Assembly (NCBI GenBank): GCA_913057785.1
Contig: CAJXPD010000006.1
Span: forward strand, 1 to 64,000
Direction of reading: 5' to 3'
DNA from: an uncultured Lewinella sp.
GTDB taxonomy: Bacteria; Bacteroidota; Bacteroidia; Chitinophagales; Saprospiraceae
Length of the DNA stretch: 64,000 bases
In this document: one piece after another, positions 35,301 to 44,023 of the stretch
Layout of the letters: each line of letters starts with the position of its first letter
Numbering within the stretch: the first letter of the stretch is position 1
The notes under the pieces: model-generated
Database searches by the model: none
The model's input: only the letters and a program-made list of their open reading frames with translations
Told to the model about the DNA's origin: nothing
Position numbers and translations under genes: made by a program

Positions 35301-36557
35301 AGTGCTGAGCCAAAAAATGCCTGGCTCTATCTTCGATTGACAGCTTTGTTCTACAGATTTTAAGGCTGGATAAAAACTAAATTTTCGGGCAAACGCATCC
35401 AATTTCCAAAGGCCCTCACCTCCATTAAGGTAGGTCAACCATAAATGACCTTGCCGGTCCTCATACAGCGTCCAAAGCCAACTAAATCCTCCTTTTGAAG
35501 GATTGATGAAGCTTAATTTTTCTTCCTGCGAATTAAAGTGGTTAAGGCCAACGCCCAAGGTACCGACCCAATAATCGCCGCGCTGATCTTGATGAATGAT
35601 TTGTACAAAGGGACCATCTCCAAATCCAACTACCTCGTCACAGGGTGCATGGAGTGCATGAGGATTATTAGCATCCGGAAGCATCCTCGTAAAATCTTCC
35701 GTATCCGGATTAAATTGATGAAGACCACATTGATAGGTACCGACCCAAATCTTCCCTTCTTCATCTTCCAAAAGGGCACTTACCCTATTATCCAGCAAAC
35801 TATTCGAGTCTAAGGGATCATGTTTAAATCGCTTGACCTCACCGGTTGAAGGCTTAAATCGAATCAACCCACCACCATATTCAGGTAAGCCATAGCCCGT
35901 ACCAATCCAAATGTTTCCATTCTGATCTGCCAATAACACACGCACAATATCTTTGGTAAGGGAATTAGGATCCGCTGGATCATCCAGATAGCGAATGAAT
36001 TGATCATTAACCCTATCATATCGATATAGGCCTCCCCCCTGCTGTCCTACCCATAAGTTCTGGTCCTGATCTTCCGTAAAAACCTGGACAATAGTCGATA
36101 GTAGCCCTCCTGGTGTCAGGTCATTCGGTTCAAAGAAATAATGTTTAAAACAATCACAGTCGGCCACGTACCTGCTTACTCCTTCTGACATGCCTATCCA
36201 AAAGGAGCCGCTTTGGTCAACATAAAATCCTTCTGTGCCACCGGGCAATAGTGATGTCGTATCGTCGGGAATATGTTTATAGACTTTGACCTCATATCCA
36301 TTATACTTGAGCAGTCTTCCCTTATTCGTATTTATCCAAAGAAACCCATCCTCATCCTGGATTAGGTCTTTGAAGAGCGATATTTTTTCGCCATTTACTT
36401 CTAGATGAACTTCTTCAAAACCAATAGACGAAACTTGGGCCAGTAGAACAGCACCAGGAAGGAAACAACATAGGCATACACTCACTAAACTCAACTTTGC
36501 CACTCTAGGGAAAGAAAAACCGACACGGGTCCAATGATTTGATTTAGTTTCTAACAT
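32397..36557 (-). CDS. Hybrid two-component system regulator (sensor kinase, receiver and AraC domains in one protein)
   Basis: 1386 residues. Order: a signal/anchor near residues 20-42; many Reg_prop beta-propeller repeats (FLWINTNKG, SFWIGMSEG, NLWVGQQGG, NIWIGTGYG, KIWVGTYQC and so on) up to about residue 720; a Y_Y_Y domain (NKYQYKLIPYDDKWINGG); a membrane helix near 815-835 (WWAYLGFGFLLAAIFYGW); HisKA with H881 (NITHEFRTPLTVI); HATPase_c (DNGMGIPADQLPHIFDRFYQ, GTGIGLALTKELV); a receiver with D1186 (IIISDVMMPEKDG); and an AraC helix-turn-helix at the C-terminus. It senses a periplasmic ligand and directly activates genes, most likely the nearby susC-susD pair. Confidence 0.96.
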   Translation of the reverse strand: MLETKSNHWTRVGFSFPRVAKLSLVSVCLCCFLPGAVLLAQVSSIGFEEVHLEVNGEKISLFKDLIQDEDGFLWINTNKGRLLKYNGYEVKVYKHIPDDTTSLLPGGTEGFYVDQSGSFWIGMSEGVSRYVADCDCFKHYFFEPNDLTPGGLLSTIVQVFTEDQDQNLWVGQQGGGLYRYDRVNDQFIRYLDDPADPNSLTKDIVRVLLADQNGNIWIGTGYGLPEYGGGLIRFKPSTGEVKRFKHDPLDSNSLLDNRVSALLEDEEGKIWVGTYQCGLHQFNPDTEDFTRMLPDANNPHALHAPCDEVVGFGDGPFVQIIHQDQRGDYWVGTLGVGLNHFNSQEEKLSFINPSKGGFSWLWTLYEDRQGHLWLTYLNGGEGLWKLDAFARKFSFYPALKSVEQSCQSKIEPGIFWLSTFKEGLHKLNIKTGAITSFLHDERNKGSIANNSVRAVYEDEDGTIWVGLGTGGIQTIGENGDGGLARLNRQTNQFIHYDIQRDDTSDFSHTVYAISEVQAGYLWLAIRHDELLRFDKQNESFKRYAFSESKEDSRIFMPDDINGETLWALDFTHKTLYRYNRRTDSFDPFLRGYQAMAILEETKDEFWMATFDKGLLHYNHADGSIEQYTIGDGLPANEVANFRKDSNGILWVATLSGLVKFDPVSKQFDRTGLPEDPVFRTAFQGKDGQLFFGGNSGMYAFYADEVKGSPFPPEVLITGLEVSGEPFELPKDEEDQITVPHQQNDFHFAFVGLHYSDPLNNKYQYKLIPYDDKWINGGNQRSARYTNLDPGRYTFQVKAANSDGIWTGNGTSISFVVRSPWWQTWWAYLGFGFLLAAIFYGWSAYRRRQWLLEHQLQLEQQEAERLKELDQVKTQLYTNITHEFRTPLTVISGMADQILENPEDWFRRGLSMIKRNSGQLLGLINQMLDLSKLEGGNLPIHFIQDDIVRFLKYLAESMHSYAESKDIRLHFLPGVRAVQMDFDPEKIQTIFLNLVGNGIKFTPEGGDIYITVSESLDPEHGANLELKVKDNGMGIPADQLPHIFDRFYQVDDSSTRKGEGTGIGLALTKELVKLLGGRIEVESQEEEGTAFTIFLPISRKAEQRTAISDTPSFKPMVDLIPEGSTLAAETMIENTDLPLALLVEDNKDVLQYLSACLQGQYRLEKARNGLEGIEKAINLVPDIIISDVMMPEKDGFEVVATLKKDVRTSHIPIILLTAKADLDSRLEGLEQGADAYLSKPFEKKELEVRLRKLIEIRQQLSARYSTLTPLGIPTTPIEAQQDSYVQELKEAILSLLEDGEFTIPYLCREMGVSRSQLHRKLKALTGKTTTQVIRMIRMQRAKELLQQSELNVSEVGYAIGYDNPSHFTQEFTKEFGRAPSFYKAPRG

Positions 36558-36913
36558 GACTATTTTTAGCTGCGGCGCGGTTCAAGAATGGTCATGAAAA
36601 ATAAGTATGGCCTTAACAGTAGGCACAATTGGATGAATATACAAAAAAACCGCTATCGGGCTGGATGTGACTTGGAGTCAGACTGCATTAGAACCATCCA
36701 CACCTCAGCAAAAAACCACCTGATTATTAGCACTTTACCTCCTTTTTTCTTACCTTCAGTACGTACGTCTCATAGTACTCCTACCAAAAACAAGCCTCAC
36801 ACATTCATTCAGTGAGGAGTTCACAGCAATGTTGAAACTGATTTTGGCCCTGCTTGGAATGTCTGCTATTTCAGCACATTCATATCATTTCAACTTTTCC
36901 CAACCTATCAAAT
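36558..36913. other. Divergent region between the hybrid regulator and an NTF2-like gene
   Basis: 356 bp. No exact -7 element was found on either strand. A frame starting at 36829 begins MLKLILALLGMSAISAHS, which looks like a signal peptide and follows a GAGGAG-type sequence, but it overlaps the next gene out of frame and ends after about 58 codons, so I do not call it. Confidence 0.3.
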
Positions 36914-37453
36914 ATGAGTACTATGAAAAAAAATCTCAATCTCGGCGTATTGATCCCTTTCTTGCTGCTAGCCTTCACCGTTCACCTACAAGCGCAAGAT
37001 AATCCCGTATCCTACAAGGATGTAGTCGTAGAAAACCCTGAACCTGAAGTCGACATGAAGGTCGTGGTCGACTATGTGAATTTCTGCGTAAATGGCAAAT
37101 TGGATGAGCTCAAGGCCATTCTGTCTGACAACTACATAGCCTACGGCCCAGGTCCGAAAGACTCCGTCAACACGGAACAGTTAATCAACCAGTGGAAAGA
37201 AAACTATAAGGTACAATCCAATAGAAAGGTAAATCAAATCACTCAGACTTTCCGGGTATTATCCGGTAACCTCCAGGGAGATTGGGTAAACCTCTGGGGG
37301 ACCTATAGTTTTACACAAAATGGCAAGGACCTATCCCTTCCCTTTCAGCTAACCGCGCAGGTTAAAGATGGTAAATTAGAAAGAAGTACCATTTATTATG
37401 ATCAGGTACCCGTTCTACTGGAGCTGGGCTTTACTATCACGCCTCCAAAATAG
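36914..37453 (+). CDS. Exported NTF2/SnoaL-like protein
   Basis: 179 residues from the ATG at 36914 (MSTMKKNLNLGVLIPFLLLA), which gives a good signal peptide cleaved after LQAQ; an upstream in-frame ATG at 36854 adds 20 residues without signal character. The mature part fits a SnoaL-like fold: MKVVVDYVNFCVNGKLDELKAILSDNYIAYGPG, then WVNLWGTYSF and FQLTAQVKDGKLERSTIYYD. It is probably a periplasmic binding or small catalytic protein of unknown substrate. It is transcribed alone and followed by a hairpin at 37493-37527. Confidence 0.75.
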   Translation: MSTMKKNLNLGVLIPFLLLAFTVHLQAQDNPVSYKDVVVENPEPEVDMKVVVDYVNFCVNGKLDELKAILSDNYIAYGPGPKDSVNTEQLINQWKENYKVQSNRKVNQITQTFRVLSGNLQGDWVNLWGTYSFTQNGKDLSLPFQLTAQVKDGKLERSTIYYDQVPVLLELGFTITPPK

Positions 37454-37492
37454 AAGTTCAATGAACCAAATTATTGGTTAACAACAGATTAA

Positions 37493-37527
37493 AGTGGCCT
37501 AAGACTTGAACAAATTCTTGGGCCACT
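37493..37527 (+). terminator. Hairpin after the NTF2-like gene
   Basis: AGTGGCCTAAGA (37493-37504) pairs with TCTTGGGCCACT (37516-37527) over 12 bp including one G-T wobble, with an 11-nt loop. No T-run follows, so termination may be weak or Rho-assisted. The remaining stretch to 37858, before the efflux operon, shows no gene and no -7 element that I can see. Confidence 0.5.
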
Positions 37528-37858
37528 ACTTGAATCAAAGAACACGAAAATAGCTTTAGGAACACTCCCCGCGTCTATTCCCAGCTTAGCATTACCCATC
37601 TCATATCTCTGGCCTAAAGCAAGCGACAAGCAATTCATGATTGAACAACTATCAACTTACCCGCACCATATACCTCACTATTCACCCCCAAAAGACAGCG
37701 GCTAAAACGGCTCCTCCACAGATAAACCCTATCATCAACCAATTGCTACCTAGAAAATACTGCTATTCTGTTAAATCAGAATCTCTTCAGCATTCCTTTT
37801 GAACTCTATCTCTGCTAAAGCATTTTATTTAGAGTCTTAAATAGTAAGTACTACATAA

Positions 37859-38968
37859 ATGGACATTACAAAAAATCACCTACAAGTCACCTTGACCCTC
37901 TTTTGCCTATCCTTAATTTTCCTCTTACCAGCTTGTTCCAAAACTGACGAGAAAAAGGCGGAACCCAAGACTGCAGCAGCGGCGGCAGCACCTCCCAAAG
38001 CAAGGGCTCTACCTGTGCAAGGGCTGGTCGTGGAATCCAGGACTTTGGAAAAGAGCATTGGGGCCACCGGAAGTCTCATCGCCTATGAAGCAGTAGATAT
38101 ACGCCCCGAGCGCACTGGTAAATTGATGCAACTCAACTTCAACGAATCCTCCTTTGTAAAGAAAGGAAGATTGTTGGCCAAGATTGACGACAAGGAGCTC
38201 CAAGCGGAACGCAAACGCCTGGAAGTGAGTTTGGATCTAGCGGAAAAAGAAGTAACGCGGGGCAATGAATTGCTAAAGATCCAAGGGGTAAGTGCAGAAG
38301 AGATGGATCGGCTGAACAATCGCGTGGAGGCGATCAAAGCTGAAATGGCCGTGCTCGATGTCCAGATAGAAAAGTCAAATATTGTAGCTCCTTTCTCTGG
38401 ACTGGTTGGCTTACGCCAAAAAAGCCTTGGCGCCTACGTCACCCCTAACGATATCATTGTGGATCTCAAGCAAGTGAATCCCTTGAAATTGGAGTTTGAG
38501 GTGCCAGAGAAATACATCAGCCAGGTCCGGGCCAACCAGGCCCTTAGCTTCACCGTTGTGGGCTTCGATCAAACTTTTCGCGCTAAAGTGTACGCTACTG
38601 ATTCTGAAATCGCTCCTGAAACGCGCACTTTCCGAGTTCGAGCTACCTGCGCCAACCCAGGCAATCGACTAAAGCCTGGCCAGTTTGCCAAGGTAAACCT
38701 AGTCACTGATAAAAATAATGAAGCTATCATGGTGCCAACCGATGCTGTTATTCCGGTCCTGGACGGCAAGCAAGTGTTTGTCTATAAAGGAGGGAAGGCC
38801 GTAGCAACGCCAGTAATTGTGGAGGATCGGCGAGCACAACTGGTAGAGGTTACTACTGGGGTTTCTCAAGGAGATACCATCATTGTGAGCGCATTAATGT
38901 CACTCACCAATGGTGCGCCAGTGAAAATTCAGGAATTAGTTGAACCCGTAAATGATCTTGCAGAATGA
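37859..38968 (+). CDS. RND efflux periplasmic adaptor (membrane fusion protein)
   Basis: 369 residues. Lipoprotein signal with C26 (FLLPACSKTDEKK) followed by an alanine-rich linker. The adaptor core shows the first lipoyl half (VDIRPERTGKLMQLNFNESS), a coiled-coil hairpin (about residues 115-165), the second lipoyl half (IVAPFSGLVGLRQKSLGAYV), a beta-barrel domain (LKPGQFAKVNLVTD) and a membrane-proximal domain (VPTDAVIPVLDGKQVFVY). It links the RND pump to TolC. Its stop overlaps the pump start by 4 bp. Confidence 0.93.
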   Translation: MDITKNHLQVTLTLFCLSLIFLLPACSKTDEKKAEPKTAAAAAAPPKARALPVQGLVVESRTLEKSIGATGSLIAYEAVDIRPERTGKLMQLNFNESSFVKKGRLLAKIDDKELQAERKRLEVSLDLAEKEVTRGNELLKIQGVSAEEMDRLNNRVEAIKAEMAVLDVQIEKSNIVAPFSGLVGLRQKSLGAYVTPNDIIVDLKQVNPLKLEFEVPEKYISQVRANQALSFTVVGFDQTFRAKVYATDSEIAPETRTFRVRATCANPGNRLKPGQFAKVNLVTDKNNEAIMVPTDAVIPVLDGKQVFVYKGGKAVATPVIVEDRRAQLVEVTTGVSQGDTIIVSALMSLTNGAPVKIQELVEPVNDLAE

Positions 38969-41900
38969 GTTTATCATCCACTAGTATCGAACGACCGGTG
39001 CTGGCAACGGTCATTTCTATTGTCATTATTCTATTTGGCGCCATTGGTTACACCTACCTAGGCGTAAGGGAGTATCCGGTAGTGGACCCACCGATTGTAT
39101 CCGTTTCTACTAGCTATGTGGGTGCCAACGCCCAGGTGATTGAATCCCAAATCACGGAGCCACTGGAAGAGACGGTCAATGGTATTGCGGGAATCCGCTC
39201 TTTATCTTCCATTAGTGCCGATGGTCGAAGTACGATTACGGTTGAATTCGAAATTGGGACCGACCTGGAAGCTGCCGCTAATGATGTCCGCGATAAGGTC
39301 TCTCAAGCACAAAGAAGACTTCCTCCCGACGCTGACCCGCCCACTGTTTCCAAATCAGATGCCAATGCAGGGACTTTAATGGCCTTGACCATCCAGAGTG
39401 AAAATCGAGACCTACTTAGTCTTACCGAATTAGCCAATAATATCTTTAAGGAACGCCTGCAGACTGTAGCTGGCGTGTCCAATATCAGAATTTGGGGATC
39501 GAAGGAGTATGCGATGCGGATCGAGATGGACCCCAACAAGCTCTCCGCCTACGGCCTAACACCACTGGATGTGCGGACGGCTTTACAACAGCAAAATCTG
39601 GAATTACCTACTGGGAAAATCGAAGGCAATCGGACAGAGTTGACCATCAGAACTTTTGGCCGCTTGACTACCCCCGAGGAGTTTTCCGAAATGGTAGTTA
39701 GAGAAAGGGATGGCGTGATCGTGCAATTGAAAGATGTGGCTAACGTGGCTCTTAGACCACGGAATCTTAACACGTCTTTACGTGGGAAAGGCGTTATTAA
39801 GATGGTCGGCTGTGCCATTACGCCCCTACCTGGCTCCAATCTGATTGATATAGCGGATGCGGTGTATGTGAGAGTGGAACAAATCAAGAAGGACTTACCG
39901 CCAGATCTTAAGGTAGGTTATGCCTTTGACAATACACGATCGGTACGAAAGGCCGTGAATGAGGTGCAAGATACCATCATGATCGCCTTCGGCTTAGTAG
40001 TGATTGTCATCTTCCTGTTCTTACGGAATTGGCGCACTACCTTGATTCCAGTCATCACCATTCCGATTTCTTTGATCGGCACCTTCTTTGTGATGTACAT
40101 TTTTGACTTTTCTATCAATGTACTTACGCTATTAGGTATTGTATTAGCGACAGGACTGGTGGTGGATGATGCCATTGTAATGATGGAGAATATCTACCGA
40201 CGGATTGAACAGGGAGTGGAACCCATTAAGGCCGGTTTTGAAGGAGCGAAAGAGATCTATTTTGCCATTATTGCAACTAGTATCACCCTGGTGGCCGTGT
40301 TCTTGCCCATCATCTTCCTGCAAGGATTGACGGGTCGGTTATTCCGTGAATTTGGCATTGTGGTGTCGGGGGCCATTGTGATTTCCACCTTGGTATCGCT
40401 GACTTTAACCCCGATGCTGAGTGCTCGTTTTTTGAGGAAAAGCCGTCGACAGTCCGCCTTATTTAGGTTTACTGAAAATATACTGGAAGGAATTAACCAT
40501 TTATACAATGCTAGTCTAAAAGGCTTTTTGAAAATCAGGTGGCTGGCATGGCCGCTGTCCGCAGCTTGTATTGCGGCCATTTATTACATCATCCAGCTGC
40601 TACCTACAGAGATTGCCCCCTTAGAAGACAAGAGCTCTTTCCGGGTTTTTGCAACAGCTCCCGAAGGAACCACCTTTGAAGTCATGGACAATTATATGAC
40701 GGATCTGCTGGATATTTTGGATACCATTCCAGAGGCGAGGGCATACATTTCTGTTACCTCTCCTGGTTTTGGATCTAGTACTGCTGCCAACTCCGGCTTT
40801 GTCTTTTTCACCGTGGTGGAACCCGATGAAAGAGAAAGAAGTCAATCCGAAATTGTGCAATCCCTATACCCAAAAGTTAGGGGCTTGAATTATGCGCGGG
40901 CCATTATCACCCAACGGCAAACGATAGAGGTGGGACGCAGATTTAGAGGCCTTCCCGTACAATATGTAATTCAGGCACCAGATTTTGATCGCTTGAAGGA
41001 GGCACTTCCACGCTTTGTAGAAGAGGCTGAAAAGAATCCAGCTTTCTCCGTGGTTGACTTGGATTTAAAATTCAACAAACCTGAATTACATATCGAAATT
41101 GATCGAGAACGAGCTAGAAGTCTAGGTGTAACGGTACGTGATATAGCGGAAACTTTGCAGCTATTTTATAGTGGACAGCGATTTGGCTATTTCATTAAAA
41201 ATGGAAAGCAATACGAGGTAGTGGGAGAAGCGTCTCGGCAATACCGCAATGATCCAGGTGATCTCGCGGGAATCTATGTTCGTAATCGAGATGGAGAGTT
41301 GATTCAGCTCTCCAACCTGGTGTACTTTAGCGAAGAATCTAACCCACCGACGCTCTATCGCTATAATAGATATATCTCTGCTACCGTATCCGCTGGTTTG
41401 GCGGATGGCTACACCATAGGGGATGGCATCGAAGCCATGGATCAGGTTAAAAGAGAGGTACTAGATGAATCCTTTAGCTCTGCTTTGTCTGGGGCTTCCA
41501 AAGACTTTGTAGAAAGTTCAGGGGGGCTATACTTCGCCTTCTTTTTAGCATTGATCCTAATCTATTTGGCCTTGTCAGCCCAGTTTGAGAGCTTCCTTGA
41601 TCCATTGGTCATTATGTTTACTGTGCCACTGGCCATTACTGGTGCGTTGCTTGCCCTCTGGATGGGCGGACATACCATCAATATCTTTAGTCAGATTGGC
41701 GTAATCGTATTGATTGGAATCGTTACCAAGAATGGAATTTTGATTGTGGAATTCGCCAATCAAAAGATGGAAGCAGGGCTTACAGCCAGAACCGCGGTAC
41801 TAGAAGCAGCTACCCTACGATTACGGCCCATTCTGATGACTAGTATGGCCACTATACTCGGGGTACTGCCCATCGCCATGGCCTTTGGATCTGCCTCTAC

Positions 41901-42009
41901 CAGTCGCATCCCCATGGGAGTCGCCATCATTGGAGGGCTAATTTTCTCGCTCTTCCTTACATTGTACGTTATACCATCTATCTACACCTATTTTAAGCGA
42001 AAATCATGA
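38965..42009 (+). CDS. RND efflux pump, inner-membrane transporter (HAE-1 type)
   Basis: 1014 residues with twelve membrane helices and two large periplasmic loops. The N-terminus SSTSIERPVLATVISIVIIL, the porter motif REYPVVDPPIVSVSTSYVGA and the helix-4 proton-relay pair in GLVVDDAIVMMENIYRRIE mark it as a drug-type rather than a heavy-metal pump. The C-terminal repeat has the lysine region GIVTKNGILIVEFANQ and PILMTSMATILGVLPIA. It exports hydrophobic or amphiphilic compounds using the proton gradient. It is the middle gene of the operon, overlapping both neighbours by 4 bp. Confidence 0.96.
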   Translation: MSLSSTSIERPVLATVISIVIILFGAIGYTYLGVREYPVVDPPIVSVSTSYVGANAQVIESQITEPLEETVNGIAGIRSLSSISADGRSTITVEFEIGTDLEAAANDVRDKVSQAQRRLPPDADPPTVSKSDANAGTLMALTIQSENRDLLSLTELANNIFKERLQTVAGVSNIRIWGSKEYAMRIEMDPNKLSAYGLTPLDVRTALQQQNLELPTGKIEGNRTELTIRTFGRLTTPEEFSEMVVRERDGVIVQLKDVANVALRPRNLNTSLRGKGVIKMVGCAITPLPGSNLIDIADAVYVRVEQIKKDLPPDLKVGYAFDNTRSVRKAVNEVQDTIMIAFGLVVIVIFLFLRNWRTTLIPVITIPISLIGTFFVMYIFDFSINVLTLLGIVLATGLVVDDAIVMMENIYRRIEQGVEPIKAGFEGAKEIYFAIIATSITLVAVFLPIIFLQGLTGRLFREFGIVVSGAIVISTLVSLTLTPMLSARFLRKSRRQSALFRFTENILEGINHLYNASLKGFLKIRWLAWPLSAACIAAIYYIIQLLPTEIAPLEDKSSFRVFATAPEGTTFEVMDNYMTDLLDILDTIPEARAYISVTSPGFGSSTAANSGFVFFTVVEPDERERSQSEIVQSLYPKVRGLNYARAIITQRQTIEVGRRFRGLPVQYVIQAPDFDRLKEALPRFVEEAEKNPAFSVVDLDLKFNKPELHIEIDRERARSLGVTVRDIAETLQLFYSGQRFGYFIKNGKQYEVVGEASRQYRNDPGDLAGIYVRNRDGELIQLSNLVYFSEESNPPTLYRYNRYISATVSAGLADGYTIGDGIEAMDQVKREVLDESFSSALSGASKDFVESSGGLYFAFFLALILIYLALSAQFESFLDPLVIMFTVPLAITGALLALWMGGHTINIFSQIGVIVLIGIVTKNGILIVEFANQKMEAGLTARTAVLEAATLRLRPILMTSMATILGVLPIAMAFGSASTSRIPMGVAIIGGLIFSLFLTLYVIPSIYTYFKRKS

Positions 42010-43322
42010 AGTGGAGTCGATTAGGTTTACTTTTTCCAGCTGTTTTACTATGCTTTCCTGTCTTTGGACAGGACTTATTGACGCTGAAAGAGGCCATTGA
42101 AGTGGGCTTGGAAAACAACTATGGCATTAAGATTCGTAGAAATCAAGAAGCCATTGCCGCAAATAACAACAATAAGGGGAATGCAGGTATGCTACCGACC
42201 GTCAACACTAATGGAACGGTATCCTACACGAGTAATAATACAAGACAAAAGTTTTTCTCTGGGGATGAACGATCGGGAACAGGTGCAGGGAATACGAATC
42301 TCCGGCTAGGGGCATCCCTAAACTGGACAGCTTTCGATGGTTTCCAGATGTATGCACGTAAGGAAAGATTGGAGTTAGATCAAGTACAAAGCAAGGTGTT
42401 TACCAAGCAAGCCATGCAAGATCTAGTGTCTCAAATACAGACACTTTATTACGGGCTAGTACGGATTAATCAGCAGATCGATATCACTCAGCAATCCATT
42501 ACTCTAAATGAAGATTTAAGAAACCTAGCATCTGGCAAGCTCCAGATTGGTACGGGGACGAACCTGGAAGTCCTTCAAACGCGAAACCGGGTAAATACGG
42601 ATAGTTCTACCCTCTTAAACTTAGAGAATACCTTTCGGCAGAACCAGATCGCAATGAACCGACTCATGGGTAGGACGGTAACTATCGAATTTACGGTCCC
42701 ATTGGACATTCCAGAAACGCTCCTTCCACAGCTACAAGAACTTTCTGCCTTGGCCGTAGAGCAAAATTACGATATGCGCTTGCTAAAACTGGATGAGCAA
42801 ATCGCATTGACGCAAATTCGCGAAGCTCGATCCGCCCTCTACCCTACCGTTTCTGTGAACCTGGGTTACAATTACAATTTCTCCCGTGCAGAAGTTGGTT
42901 TCCTACTTTCTAATCGCACCTTTGGCCCGACTGGTGGCCTCAGTTTCAACTACGACCTTTTCCCCGGAAGGAATATCCGCAGAGACATCGACAATGCGAC
43001 CATTTTGCAAGAAAACATCCAATTGACACAAGCCGATCTAAAGCAAAATATCGAAGCTTCCCTCTCCGAACAATATCAAAACTATCAGGCCTTGGTCGGC
43101 TTAGAAGCTGTAGAACGCAAGAGTCTAGAAATCGCGGCACAAAACACCGCCCTCTCCCGGCAGCTTTACCGCTCCGGCCGCGCCACCAACTTCGATGTAC
43201 GCGAAGCCATCCTCTCCGAAACACAAATTAAGGACCGCATTAGTGAAGTGATCTTCCGAAAGAAGTTGACGGAGATTGAGATTAAAAGATTGGCGGGAAT
43301 TCCGATGGAGGGGGTGGAGTAA
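42006..43322 (+). CDS. TolC-family outer-membrane efflux channel
   Basis: 438 residues. Signal peptide (MKWSRLGLLFPAVLLCFPVFG) and two outer-membrane-efflux-protein repeats: LTLKEAIEVGLENNYGIKIRRNQ at the start, long coiled helices with the RLMG motif near residue 220, and a second half beginning EQNYDMRLLKLDEQIALTQI, with LYRSGRATNFDVREAILSETQ near the end. It completes the tripartite pump with the two upstream genes. A 4-bp overlap with the pump gene indicates translational coupling. No local regulator is encoded next to the operon. Confidence 0.94.
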   Translation: MKWSRLGLLFPAVLLCFPVFGQDLLTLKEAIEVGLENNYGIKIRRNQEAIAANNNNKGNAGMLPTVNTNGTVSYTSNNTRQKFFSGDERSGTGAGNTNLRLGASLNWTAFDGFQMYARKERLELDQVQSKVFTKQAMQDLVSQIQTLYYGLVRINQQIDITQQSITLNEDLRNLASGKLQIGTGTNLEVLQTRNRVNTDSSTLLNLENTFRQNQIAMNRLMGRTVTIEFTVPLDIPETLLPQLQELSALAVEQNYDMRLLKLDEQIALTQIREARSALYPTVSVNLGYNYNFSRAEVGFLLSNRTFGPTGGLSFNYDLFPGRNIRRDIDNATILQENIQLTQADLKQNIEASLSEQYQNYQALVGLEAVERKSLEIAAQNTALSRQLYRSGRATNFDVREAILSETQIKDRISEVIFRKKLTEIEIKRLAGIPMEGVE

Positions 43323-43531
43323 GTATACAGGAGTTCATGAGGTGGCCATCATTAGAATAGTTCCACTTCTTGATTCTCCCCTATAAAAAGAGATTTTCGC
43401 TTCATACCAAGCAAGTCCTTTTAGGCCTATATCAGTAATTTTCATACGATTATCAGCAATTACCATAACTTATTGAGCTTATTAAAGTTGATTTTTGCTA
43501 TCAAGTTTTAACATCTAGAAATTATTTAGAA

Positions 43532-43936
43532 ATGAAACATGATCACGTAGCAATCCTTACCAGTGACTTTGAAAAGCTAACTTCATGGTACACTCAAAAA
43601 CTTGGTTTGGAAATCACTAAGGAATGGACAGTGGAATTCATGCCCGGAATGCGTCTTGCATACTTAGGCAAAAACGACTTTAAGATAGAAATCATTGGGA
43701 ATATCCCTGCTTTAGGATCATCAGGTAAAAGTTTAAACCCGATGGAAAACCTTAATCCTGGGTACAATCATTTTGGAATTAAAGTTGAAAATATTGAATC
43801 CGTGTTGGAAAATTTAAAACAAAAAGGAGTTGAAGCAGCAGCTCCAGTAATGGATATACCGCAAGCAGGAATAAAAGCAGCAATCATTACAGATGTTGAT
43901 GGCAATGTCATTGAGTTGATTGAGGAAAAGAAGTGA
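43532..43936 (+). CDS. VOC-superfamily (glyoxalase/bleomycin-resistance-like) protein
   Basis: 134 residues, typical for one VOC protein with two beta-alpha-beta-beta-beta modules. MKHDHVAILTSDFEKLTSWYTQKLGLEI starts the first module and GYNHFGIKVENIESVLENLKQKG the second. Likely metal ligands are H5, a Glu in FKIEIIG, the His in NHFGIKV and the Glu in NVIELIEE. It could be a glyoxalase, an epimerase or an antibiotic-binding protein; the active-site pattern does not decide. It is AT-richer than the neighbouring efflux genes and is followed by an AraC regulator. Confidence 0.85.
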   Translation: MKHDHVAILTSDFEKLTSWYTQKLGLEITKEWTVEFMPGMRLAYLGKNDFKIEIIGNIPALGSSGKSLNPMENLNPGYNHFGIKVENIESVLENLKQKGVEAAAPVMDIPQAGIKAAIITDVDGNVIELIEEKK

Positions 43937-44009
43937 AGTGTTTTGGCAAAAAACTGAAATCTAAACGCCATAATTTCACATTTACGATCTTCTGTTTATA
44001 GTATTCATC

Positions 44010-44017
44010 TAACTTTG
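44010..44017 (+). promoter_or_regulatory. -7 element directly before the AraC gene
   Basis: TAACTTTG matches TAnnTTTG and ends 6 bp before the ATG at 44024, so the message would start at or beside the start codon. Confidence 0.4.
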
Positions 44018-44023
44018 TCTTAC

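Noticed and set aside
36829..37005. Short frame beginning with a signal-like sequence (MLKLILALLGMSAISAHS)
   Set aside because: It overlaps the better-supported NTF2-like gene out of frame and ends after about 58 codons.
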